33,344 nt of DNA. It comes from Myxococcales bacterium (GTDB lineage Bacteria > Myxococcota_A > Polyangia > Polyangiales > JAFGIB01). Below, one piece after another: positions 6,983-16,177 of the stretch (position 1 is the first letter of the stretch; each line of letters begins with the position of its first letter). The position numbers were made by a program, and so were the translations under genes. The stretch is taken from the NCBI GenBank assembly GCA_028817855.1, contig JAPPOT010000065.1, positions 1-33,344 on the forward strand. The letters run 5' to 3'. The notes beneath the pieces were generated by a model. The model was not told the origin of the DNA, did no database searches, and saw nothing but the letters and a program-made list of their open reading frames with translations.

Positions 6983-8386
6983 TCAACGCCTCTGTGGGCC
7001 GAGTCTATTCCCGCGGGGCCGCGGGCCGCGCCTTTTTAGCAGGCAGGCCAGCGGGCACAACCAAAACCAGGACACCCGGGGCCGCCCGTGGGCCTTCGGC
7101 GAGACCGCGCAGCCGCCCGAGCGGGCGGTCACCACCTCGATGTCGCCGCGCACGGCCTGGCGGCGACCGTCGGGCGCGATCGCCAGACCTAGCACCGGCC
7201 TGAGACCGGGGCGGCGCAGGGCCACCTCCACGGGGGCCGTGCTGAAGGCCGTGCGGCGCTCGTCGAAGCGCAGCGCCACACGCGTTCCGCCAGGCGCACC
7301 GCGCAGCGCCACGGATGCGGGCGCCCCGGCCGCGACCGGCCGCGGTCGCACGCCTAGCCCCACCTCGAGCGGCGCAGCGGACCCGGGCTGTAGGATGACG
7401 CGCCCGCCGGGCTGCAGCACCACCTTGGCCACCAACGGCAGCTCGTCCTCGCCGAGCCGCCCGGCCGGATGCCAGCGCAGCTCCGCATTGGAGGCCTCGA
7501 TCCGGGCGGCGCGGTCGACCGACCACAGCAGGTCGAGCTCGGCCGGGCCGCTGGCATCGGCGCCCCAGTCAAGCGCCACACGCTCGCCCTCGCGCCGCCA
7601 CCGGGGCGACGCCCCATGTGAGGCGGGTGCCACCGCCGCGGGCAGCGCGGCGCGCTTCAGCCCCTCGCGCTCGATCGCGGCGGCCACCTGCTCTGCGTAC
7701 GGCAGGTAGCGATCGCTGCAGTCGCCGAGCACGTGCAGCCGACCTCCGATGCGCAGCGCGGCCACCACGCCGGTGGGGTCGAGGTACGGTGCGGCCGCGG
7801 GGTCGTTCGGAATCGCTCCGTCGCCCGCGTCGCCCAGCCAGACATCGACCGGCATCGTCCAGGGCGGCGCCTCACCGTCCGCGGGCCAGCGCATCAGGCG
7901 CGGCACAGCTCCCTGCGCCAGCACGCGCACCAGGGCGCGCGCACGCGCGCTGCCACCGGGCGTCTCCACCTGCAGGTCGTAGGTCCCGGGCGCCAACCAG
8001 GCAGGCACCGGAATGGTGGCGCGGTAGACCAGCGACTGGGGGCCGTCGGGACGCACATCGACCACGCCGGCCGCGTGGTGCAGCTCGACCATACCAGTTT
8101 CGGCCGTGCGCGCGCGGCCGATCAGCTCGGCGTGCCACTTGGACAGCGCGCGCGGCTGCTGGGTGCCGGGCGGCGGAGTGAGCGGCGTGGGCAAGCGCAC
8201 GCGCGCCACCAGAAGCTCACCGGCGTGCACCACCGCGGGCAGACCCGGGCGCGGGTAGACCAGCGAGAGCCGCGGCGTGCCACCAGGCGCGGGATGGCCA
8301 CAGCTCGGTGCCACCACCAGCCAATCGTCCGCGCGCGCGCCCGCGGGCACGACGAGCACGAGCAACAACCACGCGATGGTGCGCAC
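6983..8386 (-). CDS. Secreted protein of unknown function with a MYXO-CTERM-like tail
   Basis: The 467-residue protein begins at GTG 8386 with a Sec signal peptide (cleavage near ARADD). The body is Pro/Ala-rich and beta-rich and contains short motifs such as LGDCSDRYLPYAEQ near residue 226. I recognise no enzyme family. The C-terminus has GGCAV at 424–428, a short hydrophobic stretch (VSWFWLCPLACLL) and then a basic run KRRGPRPR. That order (Cys, membrane segment, Arg cluster) is that of MYXO-CTERM sorting signals, and GGCAV is shared with the MYXO-CTERM protein at 24834–26000. The hydrophobic segment is short and the basic tail long for the family. It starts six bases after the stop of the CPBP protease gene, so the two are an operon. 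Confidence 0.75.
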   Translation of the reverse strand: MRTIAWLLLVLVVPAGARADDWLVVAPSCGHPAPGGTPRLSLVYPRPGLPAVVHAGELLVARVRLPTPLTPPPGTQQPRALSKWHAELIGRARTAETGMVELHHAAGVVDVRPDGPQSLVYRATIPVPAWLAPGTYDLQVETPGGSARARALVRVLAQGAVPRLMRWPADGEAPPWTMPVDVWLGDAGDGAIPNDPAAAPYLDPTGVVAALRIGGRLHVLGDCSDRYLPYAEQVAAAIEREGLKRAALPAAVAPASHGASPRWRREGERVALDWGADASGPAELDLLWSVDRAARIEASNAELRWHPAGRLGEDELPLVAKVVLQPGGRVILQPGSAAPLEVGLGVRPRPVAAGAPASVALRGAPGGTRVALRFDERRTAFSTAPVEVALRRPGLRPVLGLAIAPDGRRQAVRGDIEVVTARSGGCAVSPKAHGRPRVSWFWLCPLACLLKRRGPRPRGNRLGPQRR

Positions 8387-8392
8387 CAGCTC

Positions 8393-9109
8393 TCAACCCA
8401 GCACGAAGAAGATCAGCACGTCGTAGAGCGCGTGGGTGTAGACGGCCACCGCGAAGCCGCGCGCGACGTAGACCAGCGACAGGAAGAGCCCCGCGAAGGT
8501 GCGGAACACGAACGCGGCCAGCGTGAAGGGCTCACCCAGGGCCCCCACGTGGTGCACCAGCGAGAAGACCACCGCCGAGCCGATCAGCGCGATCGCCCAG
8601 GCCCGTGGCGCGGCCATGCTGCCGGCGCGCATCAGCAGCCGCACGCCGCCGGAGATCAGCAGCACGCGGAAGACCAGCTCCTCGTGAAAGCCGGCGCCAG
8701 CGGACATCACCAGTTTCTCGAGCGGCGTGAGGGCCGCACCGGCGCTCAGCACTTGCTGGGTCGCCCAGCCCACGGTGACGAGCATCAGCAGCGCCCAGCC
8801 GGTGCTCTCGGCGATGATCGGCATCAGCTGGAAGGCCCGCACTTTGCCCTTGCGGCGCAGCAGCCACAGGGCGCCGATCAGCCCCCCCGCCAGCGCCAGC
8901 GTCACGCCCACGTAGGCCATCACGCTGGAGTCGAGCAGCCGCAGGGTCAGCCCCGAGACCCAGTCGACGCCGTTGCGCTTGTCGATCAGCACGATGCCGA
9001 GGTGGTAGAGCAGGAAGACCGGCACGGTCAGTGCCACGCTCGAGAGCGGATCCGGTTTCCCCCGCCGCACCCGCGCCGCAAGCTGCGTGACCCGCTCCTG
9101 AAGCCCCAT
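8393..9109 (-). CDS. CPBP-family intramembrane glutamic protease
   Basis: This is a multi-spanning membrane protein of 238 aa with all three CPBP/Rce1 motifs. They are EELVFR (E143, E144, R148 counted from ATG 9109), FSLVHH (His186/187) and HALYD (His226, Asp230). Members cleave membrane-anchored substrates. Some myxobacterial members (myxosortases) process MYXO-CTERM tails. The following gene ends in a MYXO-CTERM-like tail, and an undoubted MYXO-CTERM protein lies further along the window, so a sorting role is a reasonable inference. The start is uncertain: ATG 9109 lacks a ribosome-binding site, and GTG 9145 would add twelve residues. Confidence 0.85.
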   Translation of the reverse strand: MGLQERVTQLAARVRRGKPDPLSSVALTVPVFLLYHLGIVLIDKRNGVDWVSGLTLRLLDSSVMAYVGVTLALAGGLIGALWLLRRKGKVRAFQLMPIIAESTGWALLMLVTVGWATQQVLSAGAALTPLEKLVMSAGAGFHEELVFRVLLISGGVRLLMRAGSMAAPRAWAIALIGSAVVFSLVHHVGALGEPFTLAAFVFRTFAGLFLSLVYVARGFAVAVYTHALYDVLIFFVLG

Positions 9110-9155
9110 CCGGCGGAGGATAGCGCAGGCTGTTGCGACCACCACTGCCGATGGA

Positions 9156-9169
9156 AACCTCGACCGATT

Positions 9170-9172
<3 letters not shown>
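9156..9172 (-). repeat. Lone arm of the stop-codon-docked hairpin family
   Basis: On the minus strand the bases TGAAATCGGTCGAGGTT start with the stop codon of the NtrC-type gene. They match the first 17 bases of the left arm of copy A (1160–1176) exactly. No partner arm or inner helix is present nearby. It could be a deletion remnant or an original arm-like sequence that has not gained a partner. Confidence 0.6.
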
Positions 9173-10525
<1,353 letters not shown>

Positions 10526-10892
10526 GCACCCTCTGCAATCTGTTCACATCTACACGGAGGAGTTGACGCAAGAATTATTCACCCAGTACGAAGATGTTTC
10601 AAGCAGCTCATGCGAAGAGGCGTTGCCAACATAGTGATCGGGATCTGCCAACGAGGTTGACGGGGTTGTCGGACAAGGTGGGAAGAAAGCCAATCATTCC
10701 GCTGCTCGCTGTGTGGTCCGAGGCTTGCTCAGCAAGAACGACGCTGGCGGCCTCCCAACTGTGGAACCCTGTAGAACTGCTTGGATTTTTGCTGAACAAG
10801 AGATTGATCTCGGGAGCCCTGGAGCACTAAGGTAGGGCGCCTCGGCCGAGTCCGATGAGCCCCGTTCGAGACCCGTTCGAAGGAGAGGATCG
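10526..10892. other. Intergenic region between divergent genes, lower GC than surroundings
   Basis: No convincing gene is seen in these 367 bases. Small open frames lack ribosome-binding sites and family features. The part from about 10540 to 10830 is visibly less GC-rich than its neighbours. A possible promoter reading right has TTGACG at 10563–10568 with TACGAA 18 bases further on; it is weak. Just before the VWA gene there is a direct repeat, CCCGTTCGA at 10861–10869 and again at 10872–10880, placed like an operator or leader element. No GG-N10-GC sigma-54 promoter was found by eye. Confidence 0.5.
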
Positions 10893-12857
10893 ATGATTTC
10901 CCGCGCACGCGCTCTCACACCTGTGATGTACGCCCTCGTGGCCTCCCTGGCCCTGGCCAGCAGTGGCTGCCTGGATCGCGAGCTGAAGCCGCTCAATCCA
11001 TGCCTGGTGTCGGGCGTCGTGGCGGAGATTGCCGTCACGAACATCGACAAGGTCGACCTGCTCTTCGTGGTCGACAACTCGGGCTCGATGCGTGAGGAGC
11101 AGGAAGCCCTGCGCCGCGAGTTCCCGAAGCTGGTCGAGGTGCTCGCCACCGGTGACCGCGACCTGGACGGCGTCAACGACTTTCCGCCCGCCAAGGACCT
11201 GCACCTGGGCGTCGTGTCCTCGGACATGGGCCTGGTCGGCATTCAGGGCATCCCGGGCTGCGAGAACCTGGGCGACGACGGCATCATGAACAACGTGCCC
11301 AACCCGGCGCTGACGGGTTGCCAGGCCAGCTACCCGCGCTTCATCACCTACTCGGCGGGCGTCAACGATCCGGCCCAGACCGCCAACGACTTCGCCTGCA
11401 TCGCAACGCTCGGCACCGAAGGCTGCGGCTTCGAGCAGCAGCTCGAGGCGGGCCTCAAGGCCGTCTGGCCCTCGATCGACATCGACCCCGAGAGCGGCGA
11501 GGTGATCGACCCGAACCGCATCCTCTTCCTGGGCGACGTCAACGGCTTCGGCCAGCTCGGTCACGGCGACCAGGAGAACGCCGGCTTCCTGCGCAACGAC
11601 GTGGTGCAGGGCATCTCGCTCATCGCGATCATCATGGTCAGCGACGAGGAGGACTGCTCCTCGGCCGACACGGCCCACTTCACCCCGGACATCTACCTGG
11701 ATCCGAACGACCCGCTGGCGATGCAGGACCTGAACCTGCGCTGCTTCTTCAACCCGCAGAACCTGTACCAGCTGGACCGCTACGTGAACGGCTTCCAGGC
11801 GCTGCGCCCGGGTAACGAGAACCTGGTCATCTTCGCCGGTATCGTGGGCGTGCCGCCCGACCTGGTCGACGAGGACGCCCGCGCAGCCGTGGACTTCGAC
11901 GACATGGGCTCGCGCGACGCCTTCTACGACCAGATCCTGGCCGACCCGCGCATGCAGGAGGTGCCGGACCCGAACCGCACGCCCGAGCAGGGCGGCAACC
12001 TGACGCCCTCGTGCATCACCGAGACCGGCCGCGCCTTCCCGCCGCGCCGCTTCGTCGAGGTGGCCAAGCGCTTCGGCGCCAACGGCGTCATCCAGTCGAT
12101 TTGCCAGGATGATTTCGGGCCCGCCATGCAGGCCATCATCGACGTCATCGCCAAGCAGCTCGGCGCCGTGTGCCTGCCCCGCAAGCTGGTGCGCGACTCC
12201 GACGGTCAGGTGGGCTGCAACGTGGTGTGGGAGCTGCCGCCGCCGAACCTGGCGCCGACCAACACCCCGACCACCTGCGGTCAGGGTGGCTGGGAGTTCC
12301 TGCTGCCGCCCGACGAGGGTCGCGAGGCGGTCACCGACCGCGGCGGCCAGGTCTGCAAGGTGCAGCAGCTGGCAGTCATCGGGAACGAGTCGCAGACCAC
12401 CGACGGCTTCAGCGACGGCTGGTTCTACGACGACTTCTCGGAGGACGTGCAGAAGGAGTGCACGGGTGACTCGAAGCAGCGCGTCGCCTTCACCCCGGCC
12501 GCGAAGCCGCCCACCGGCGTCACCGTGAAGCTCGAGTGCCTCAACGAGACGCAGAGCCTCGCGGACAACCGTACCGACGTGCAGACCGGCATCGAGCAGC
12601 CCAGCGTGGGCGACCCGTGCGACAACGTCATGCGCAACAGCCAGGTGTTGATGGGCGACGAGGCCTGCCTCGTGCGCCTGGCCAACGGCGACAACGACGA
12701 CACCATGTTCTGCCACCCCGGGCTCAACGTCTGCGTGCTGTCCTGCAGCACCGACGCCGACTGCCCGGCCGCCTGGGTCTGCGACACGCGACAGGACACG
12801 CTGGACTCCGCGGGTGATGCTATCTGCGTCAATCCCACCTGCGGCGACGGCTCCTGA
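10893..12857 (+). CDS. VWA-domain lipoprotein
   Basis: This is a 654-residue predicted lipoprotein (lipobox ASSGC, Cys26). A von Willebrand factor A domain begins near residue 54, and its metal-ion site DNSGS is at 61–65 with the preceding strand LLFVV. The domain runs to roughly residue 400 and includes the loop VSDEEDCSSADT. The C-terminal third is Cys-rich (for example CVLSCSTDADCPAAWVC near the end), suggesting disulfide-stabilised surface exposure. VWA lipoproteins of this kind are frequent in myxobacteria, probably in adhesion or protein binding; the ligand is unknown. GGAG lies seven bases before ATG 10893. The TGA stop (12855–12857) runs straight into hairpin element C. Confidence 0.9.
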   Translation: MISRARALTPVMYALVASLALASSGCLDRELKPLNPCLVSGVVAEIAVTNIDKVDLLFVVDNSGSMREEQEALRREFPKLVEVLATGDRDLDGVNDFPPAKDLHLGVVSSDMGLVGIQGIPGCENLGDDGIMNNVPNPALTGCQASYPRFITYSAGVNDPAQTANDFACIATLGTEGCGFEQQLEAGLKAVWPSIDIDPESGEVIDPNRILFLGDVNGFGQLGHGDQENAGFLRNDVVQGISLIAIIMVSDEEDCSSADTAHFTPDIYLDPNDPLAMQDLNLRCFFNPQNLYQLDRYVNGFQALRPGNENLVIFAGIVGVPPDLVDEDARAAVDFDDMGSRDAFYDQILADPRMQEVPDPNRTPEQGGNLTPSCITETGRAFPPRRFVEVAKRFGANGVIQSICQDDFGPAMQAIIDVIAKQLGAVCLPRKLVRDSDGQVGCNVVWELPPPNLAPTNTPTTCGQGGWEFLLPPDEGREAVTDRGGQVCKVQQLAVIGNESQTTDGFSDGWFYDDFSEDVQKECTGDSKQRVAFTPAAKPPTGVTVKLECLNETQSLADNRTDVQTGIEQPSVGDPCDNVMRNSQVLMGDEACLVRLANGDNDDTMFCHPGLNVCVLSCSTDADCPAAWVCDTRQDTLDSAGDAICVNPTCGDGS

Positions 12858-12978
12858 AATCGAGCGAGGTTCGCCCAGGAGCGGCTTACCTCCTCGAAAA
12901 AATGCTCGACGTAGCGATGCTACGCCTCCGCTTTTTTCTGCGGGGGCGCTCGCTCCTGAACGAACCTCGCTCGATTTC
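12856..12978 (-). repeat. Stop-codon-docked hairpin element, copy C
   Basis: A 123-base inverted repeat, in opposite genome orientation to copies A, B and D because its upstream gene is on the plus strand. Both arms contain GAAATCGAGCGAGGTTCG, and its GA overlaps the VWA stop codon. The interior is nearly identical to copy B, with the six A/six T helix and the hairpin GCGTAGC, loop ATC, GCTACGT read on the minus strand. Relative to its host gene it has the same orientation as the other copies. Confidence 0.8.
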
Positions 12979-13004
12979 GCGCCCTGCCAATTGGCGGGGC
13001 GCGA
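12977..13004 (+). terminator. 28-bp near-perfect palindrome directly after hairpin element C
   Basis: The half GCGCCCTGCCAATT pairs with AATTGGCGGGGCGC, and the whole unit is broken by a single T·G pair. It is followed by TTTCAGGTTTCCCTT, a poor but T-rich tail. It may terminate transcription of the VWA gene. It could equally be a binding site for a dimeric protein or an extension of the repeat element next to it. Confidence 0.35.
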
Positions 13005-13122
13005 TTTCAGGTTTCCCTTCCCCTGCCGGTGAGGGTCGGGGTGGTCATGCCTGGACGCTCATACGCGGTATAGTGGCCTCCTGACTGGTGGAGGGGGCTG
13101 GATGTTTGGGTGTCGTTGGTGA

Positions 13123-13431
13123 GTGGCTTGGCTGTTGGGGGCTGGGCTGGTTGGTTGGTCTGGGGTCGCGTCTGCGGATGAGTTGCAGATGGGCTGCCAG
13201 CCGGCCGCCGCCAAGCATCTCGTGCTGCGCAGCCGGCGCGGTCCCAAGCCCACCGCCATGCCCACCTCCAAGCCCTCGGTGGTGATCGTGCAGTTTCTCC
13301 GCCAGCACAGCAGCGCGACCGTGCACGTCTGTGGCAAGCAGCGCGACCTGAAGGGCGCGCAATTTCGCCTGATGCGCGACTTCGTCAAGCGCGCCTGCTT
13401 CTACAGCAGCGACCCCGAGCGCTATCGCTGA
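13123..13431 (+). CDS. Small secreted protein, possibly interrupted by an in-frame TGA
   Basis: From GTG 13123 the product is 102 aa with a hydrophobic signal-like start and a likely cleavage after GVASA. The mature part contains three Cys and is basic; no family is recognised. GTG 13123 has no good ribosome-binding site, and the predicted signal lacks a charged start. In the same frame an ATG at 13102 has GGAGG seven bases upstream and encodes MFGCRW. It then hits TGA at 13120–13122, directly before the GTG. Either a TGG-to-TGA mutation has damaged the gene, or translation restarts at the GTG after a six-codon leader. Confidence 0.6.
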   Translation: MAWLLGAGLVGWSGVASADELQMGCQPAAAKHLVLRSRRGPKPTAMPTSKPSVVIVQFLRQHSSATVHVCGKQRDLKGAQFRLMRDFVKRACFYSSDPERYR

Positions 13432-13487
13432 GGCCCCATCGGGCTCAGGGGCTTGGCGGCGGGGCCGTGCGGCGCTAAGCAATTGGC

Positions 13488-14360
13488 ATGGGGGGCACGG
13501 CAGCGCGGCGCGTCGAGCTCGTCCGGCACGAGGAGCCGGGGGTGCGCTGGGAGCTGGCGAAGGCGCCGCCACACCCGGCGCTGGCCGGGCTGGTGCGCGA
13601 GTACTCCGGCTACGTGGAGAGCGCCGCGAGCCCGATCGTGCGGCGGGAGCTGCCGACCACCGACGTGCCGCTGATCATCAACCTGGGCGGGGCGTGGGGC
13701 ATGGTCGACGTCGATGGCGGCGAGCCCGAGGTGCACGACAGCTTCGTGGCCGGCTTTCACGACACCTTCGCGCGGCTGCAGGCGACCGGCCCGGCCCACT
13801 GCCTGCAGGTCGACTTCACGCCCGTGGGGGCCTACCGCTTCCTGGGCCAGCCGATGCACCTGCTGGCCGGCAGCGTCGAGGACCTGGACGCCGTGATGGG
13901 GGGCGAGGCCGCGGGCATCGGCGAGCGCCTCAAGGGGGCGGCTGACTGGGCAGCTGCGTTCGACCTGCTCGACGCCTTCATCCTCGAGCGCATCGAGCGC
14001 CATCGCGCCGCGAGCCGCGCCGTGCGCTGGGCCTGGCAGCGGCTGCAGGATGCGGGCGGCGCGCTCAGCATCGCGGACCTGAGCGCCGAGCTCGGCTGGA
14101 GCCGCAAGCACCTGCGCGCGCGCTTCCGCGAGGAGGTGGGCGCGACGGCCAAGATCATCGCCCAGGTACTGCGCTTCAACCGCGTGCTCGAGCACATCCA
14201 GCACGCCGACGACGAGGGCGGCATGGCGGCGCTGGCGCTCGGCTGCGGCTACGCCGATCAAGCCCACATGAGCCGCGAGTTCCGACGCTTCGCCGGCCTG
14301 ACCCCGCGCGAGTATCGACGCATCGTGCCGCCGGACGGGGTCGGCATCGTCGAGAGCTGA
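13488..14360 (+). CDS. AraC-family transcriptional regulator
   Basis: The 290-residue protein has a variable N-terminal sensing half and a C-terminal AraC DNA-binding domain. The first helix-turn-helix is LSIADLSAELGWSRKHLRA (about 194–212). The second is in the ALGCGYADQAHMSREFRRF region, followed by GLTPREYR (about 270–280). Proteins of this layout often regulate an adjacent small enzyme gene. Here a VOC protein gene follows 74 bases later on the same strand. The start ATG 13488 is the best available but has only a weak ribosome-binding site. The inducer is unknown. Confidence 0.9.
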   Translation: MGGTAARRVELVRHEEPGVRWELAKAPPHPALAGLVREYSGYVESAASPIVRRELPTTDVPLIINLGGAWGMVDVDGGEPEVHDSFVAGFHDTFARLQATGPAHCLQVDFTPVGAYRFLGQPMHLLAGSVEDLDAVMGGEAAGIGERLKGAADWAAAFDLLDAFILERIERHRAASRAVRWAWQRLQDAGGALSIADLSAELGWSRKHLRARFREEVGATAKIIAQVLRFNRVLEHIQHADDEGGMAALALGCGYADQAHMSREFRRFAGLTPREYRRIVPPDGVGIVES

Positions 14361-14434
14361 GCCCGGGTACCAATTCTTCAAGAAGCGCCGGGGGCCGAAC
14401 GCCAAGCTCAGGGCCTACCCACCTGGAGGATTCC

Positions 14435-14860
14435 ATGACCGACACGAACCACGGCACCCTCATCGTCCCGGCCCTGCGCTACGAAGACGCCCGCGCCGCC
14501 ATCGACTTCCTCTGCCAGGCCTTCGGCTTCGAGCGACACCTGGTGGTCGAGGGCGCGGGCGACCAGATCGAGCACGCCCAGCTGGTACTCGGCTCACGCA
14601 TGGTGATGCTGAGCTCCCGCAAGGACGGCCCATTCGACCGCATGCTCAAGCTGGCCTCCGAGGCCGGCGGCTGCACCCAGACCATCTACGTGATCGTCGA
14701 CGACGCCGACGCCCACCACACGCGCGCCGCGAAGGCCGGCGCCGAGCTCGTCATGCCCCTCGAGGACGCCGGCTACGGCGGCCGCGGCTACACCTGCAAG
14801 GACCTCGAGGGCAACCTCTGGACCTTCGGCACCTACAACCCCTGGACCGCCGAGCACTGA
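14435..14860 (+). CDS. VOC-superfamily (glyoxalase/bleomycin-resistance-like) protein
   Basis: At 141 residues the protein has the paired beta-alpha-beta-beta-beta modules of the VOC fold. The first is about 8–60 (VPALRYEDARAAIDFLCQAF) and the second about 78–135 (YVIVDDADAHHTRAAKAGAE, ending DLEGNLWTFGTY). The second module with DLEGNLW resembles PhnB-like and glyoxalase-like proteins. The substrate is not deducible. GGAGG lies six bases before ATG 14435. It follows the AraC regulator on the same strand, a pairing often seen between HTH regulators and VOC proteins. Confidence 0.88.
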   Translation: MTDTNHGTLIVPALRYEDARAAIDFLCQAFGFERHLVVEGAGDQIEHAQLVLGSRMVMLSSRKDGPFDRMLKLASEAGGCTQTIYVIVDDADAHHTRAAKAGAELVMPLEDAGYGGRGYTCKDLEGNLWTFGTYNPWTAEH

Positions 14861-15088
14861 GGGGACGCCCTTGGAGCGCATCGATCCGGATGGGTGAGCG
14901 CGACCTGCGTCACCGCAGCGCGGGGGTGTGCGCGAGCGAGCCAACCCGCTCCCTGGCCTGGGGTGCGGCGCAAGCGCGCACCTGCGACAGGATGCCGCAC
15001 TGCGACGCCATGCCGCGTTGTGCCCTCGCCCACTGGGGGTAGCTGTATGGGCAGGCACATCGGTGCCGGACAGCAAAGGAGTGGTGGC

Positions 15089-16141
15089 ATGCGTGGACTT
15101 GGAGTGAGGTTGTGGATGGTGGCCGTGATGGCTCTCGTGATGGCGGTCGGGTGCAGTGACGACGGCGACGGCAGCGCCGGCGAGGGTGAGGGGGCGGACC
15201 CGAGCGGCACGAGTGACACGCACGACGATCACGACATGCACGGCGACGGCGCCGCCGGCGACGGCGCTGCGGATGACCTACACGACGATCACGACATGCA
15301 CGCCACCGGCGATGGTGACGACGCCGCGCAAGACGCGCACGACGACCACGACATGCACGGCATGATGCATATCGGCTTCGAGGCCATGGTGGGCGACGCG
15401 GCCTTCACCTGCGATCAGACCTATGAGGGCCTGGGCAGCAGCGACGCGAGGGCCGAACCGCTGGACTTCCGCCTGTACGTGCACGACGTACGGCTGCTGT
15501 CGGGGGACGACGAGATCCCACTCGAGCTGGCCGACAGCGACTGGCAGCACGGCGGTGTGGCGCTGCTCGACTTCGAGGACGCCTCCGGCACCTGCCAGAA
15601 CGGCACCGCCGAGACCAACACGATGATCATGGGCGCCGCGCCCGACGGCGACTATGACGGCATCGCCTTCAAGGTGGGTGTACCGGTGCCGATGAACCAC
15701 GATGACCCGGCCTCGGCCGCTTCCCCCATGAACGTGACCGCGCTGCACTGGAACTGGAACGGCGGCTACAAGTTCATGCGCCTCGACATGCGCGTGATGC
15801 TGGACGATCCGGACACGGATGCGGGCCCGACCACGCCCTACAACTTCCACCTCGGCAGCACCGTGTGCACCGGCGACGCACCGACCGGAGAGGACGTGAG
15901 CTGCGACAACGCAAACCGGCCCGAGGTGACGCTCCCCGACTTCGATCCCGCGACGGACACCATCGTGCTCGACTACGCCGCGCTGGTGGCAGGCGAGGAC
16001 CTTCAGGTGGACGAAGGCGGCAAGCCCGGCTGCATGTCCTTCCCGGGCGACATGGACTGCCCGGCGCTCTTCGAAAACCTGGGCCTGGACTACGACACCG
16101 GCGAAGCCGTCGGAGACCAGGCCGTCTTCAGCGTCAAGTAG
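15089..16141 (+). CDS. MbnP-family copper-site lipoprotein with His-rich repeats
   Basis: The 350-residue predicted lipoprotein has lipobox MAVGC (Cys22) and AAGGAG seven bases before ATG 15089; the frame upstream to 14894 is not coding. Residues 40–94 hold three copies of HDDHDMH (45–51, 65–71, 84–90), a strong candidate for metal binding. The rest matches the MbnP family, including LDFRLYVHDVRLL (about 125–137) and the segment HWNWNGGYKF (220–229) with Trp221 and Trp223. In characterised systems MbnP is a periplasmic copper protein in which a Trp is oxidised to kynurenine by MbnH, its diheme partner. MbnH is encoded here by the next gene, 36 bases downstream. No methanobactin genes are nearby, so the role is probably general copper handling. 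Which Trp is modified here is not known. Confidence 0.9.
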   Translation: MRGLGVRLWMVAVMALVMAVGCSDDGDGSAGEGEGADPSGTSDTHDDHDMHGDGAAGDGAADDLHDDHDMHATGDGDDAAQDAHDDHDMHGMMHIGFEAMVGDAAFTCDQTYEGLGSSDARAEPLDFRLYVHDVRLLSGDDEIPLELADSDWQHGGVALLDFEDASGTCQNGTAETNTMIMGAAPDGDYDGIAFKVGVPVPMNHDDPASAASPMNVTALHWNWNGGYKFMRLDMRVMLDDPDTDAGPTTPYNFHLGSTVCTGDAPTGEDVSCDNANRPEVTLPDFDPATDTIVLDYAALVAGEDLQVDEGGKPGCMSFPGDMDCPALFENLGLDYDTGEAVGDQAVFSVK

Positions 16142-16177
16142 GGACTCCCGACGACCGCGACCCGAAGGAGCCCGATC

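Noticed and set aside
10740-10800. Sigma-54 promoter (TGGAAC...CTGC) upstream of the VWA gene
   Set aside because: The spacing between GG and GC is 14 bases rather than 10.
10594-10830. 78-residue ORF between the NtrC-type and VWA genes
   Set aside because: No ribosome-binding site, no domain and no signal; treated as intergenic.
10827-12716. Long His/Val/Leu-rich ORF opposite the VWA gene
   Set aside because: Shadow of a GC-rich gene. It has no ribosome-binding site or family features, and the VWA frame is clearly coding.
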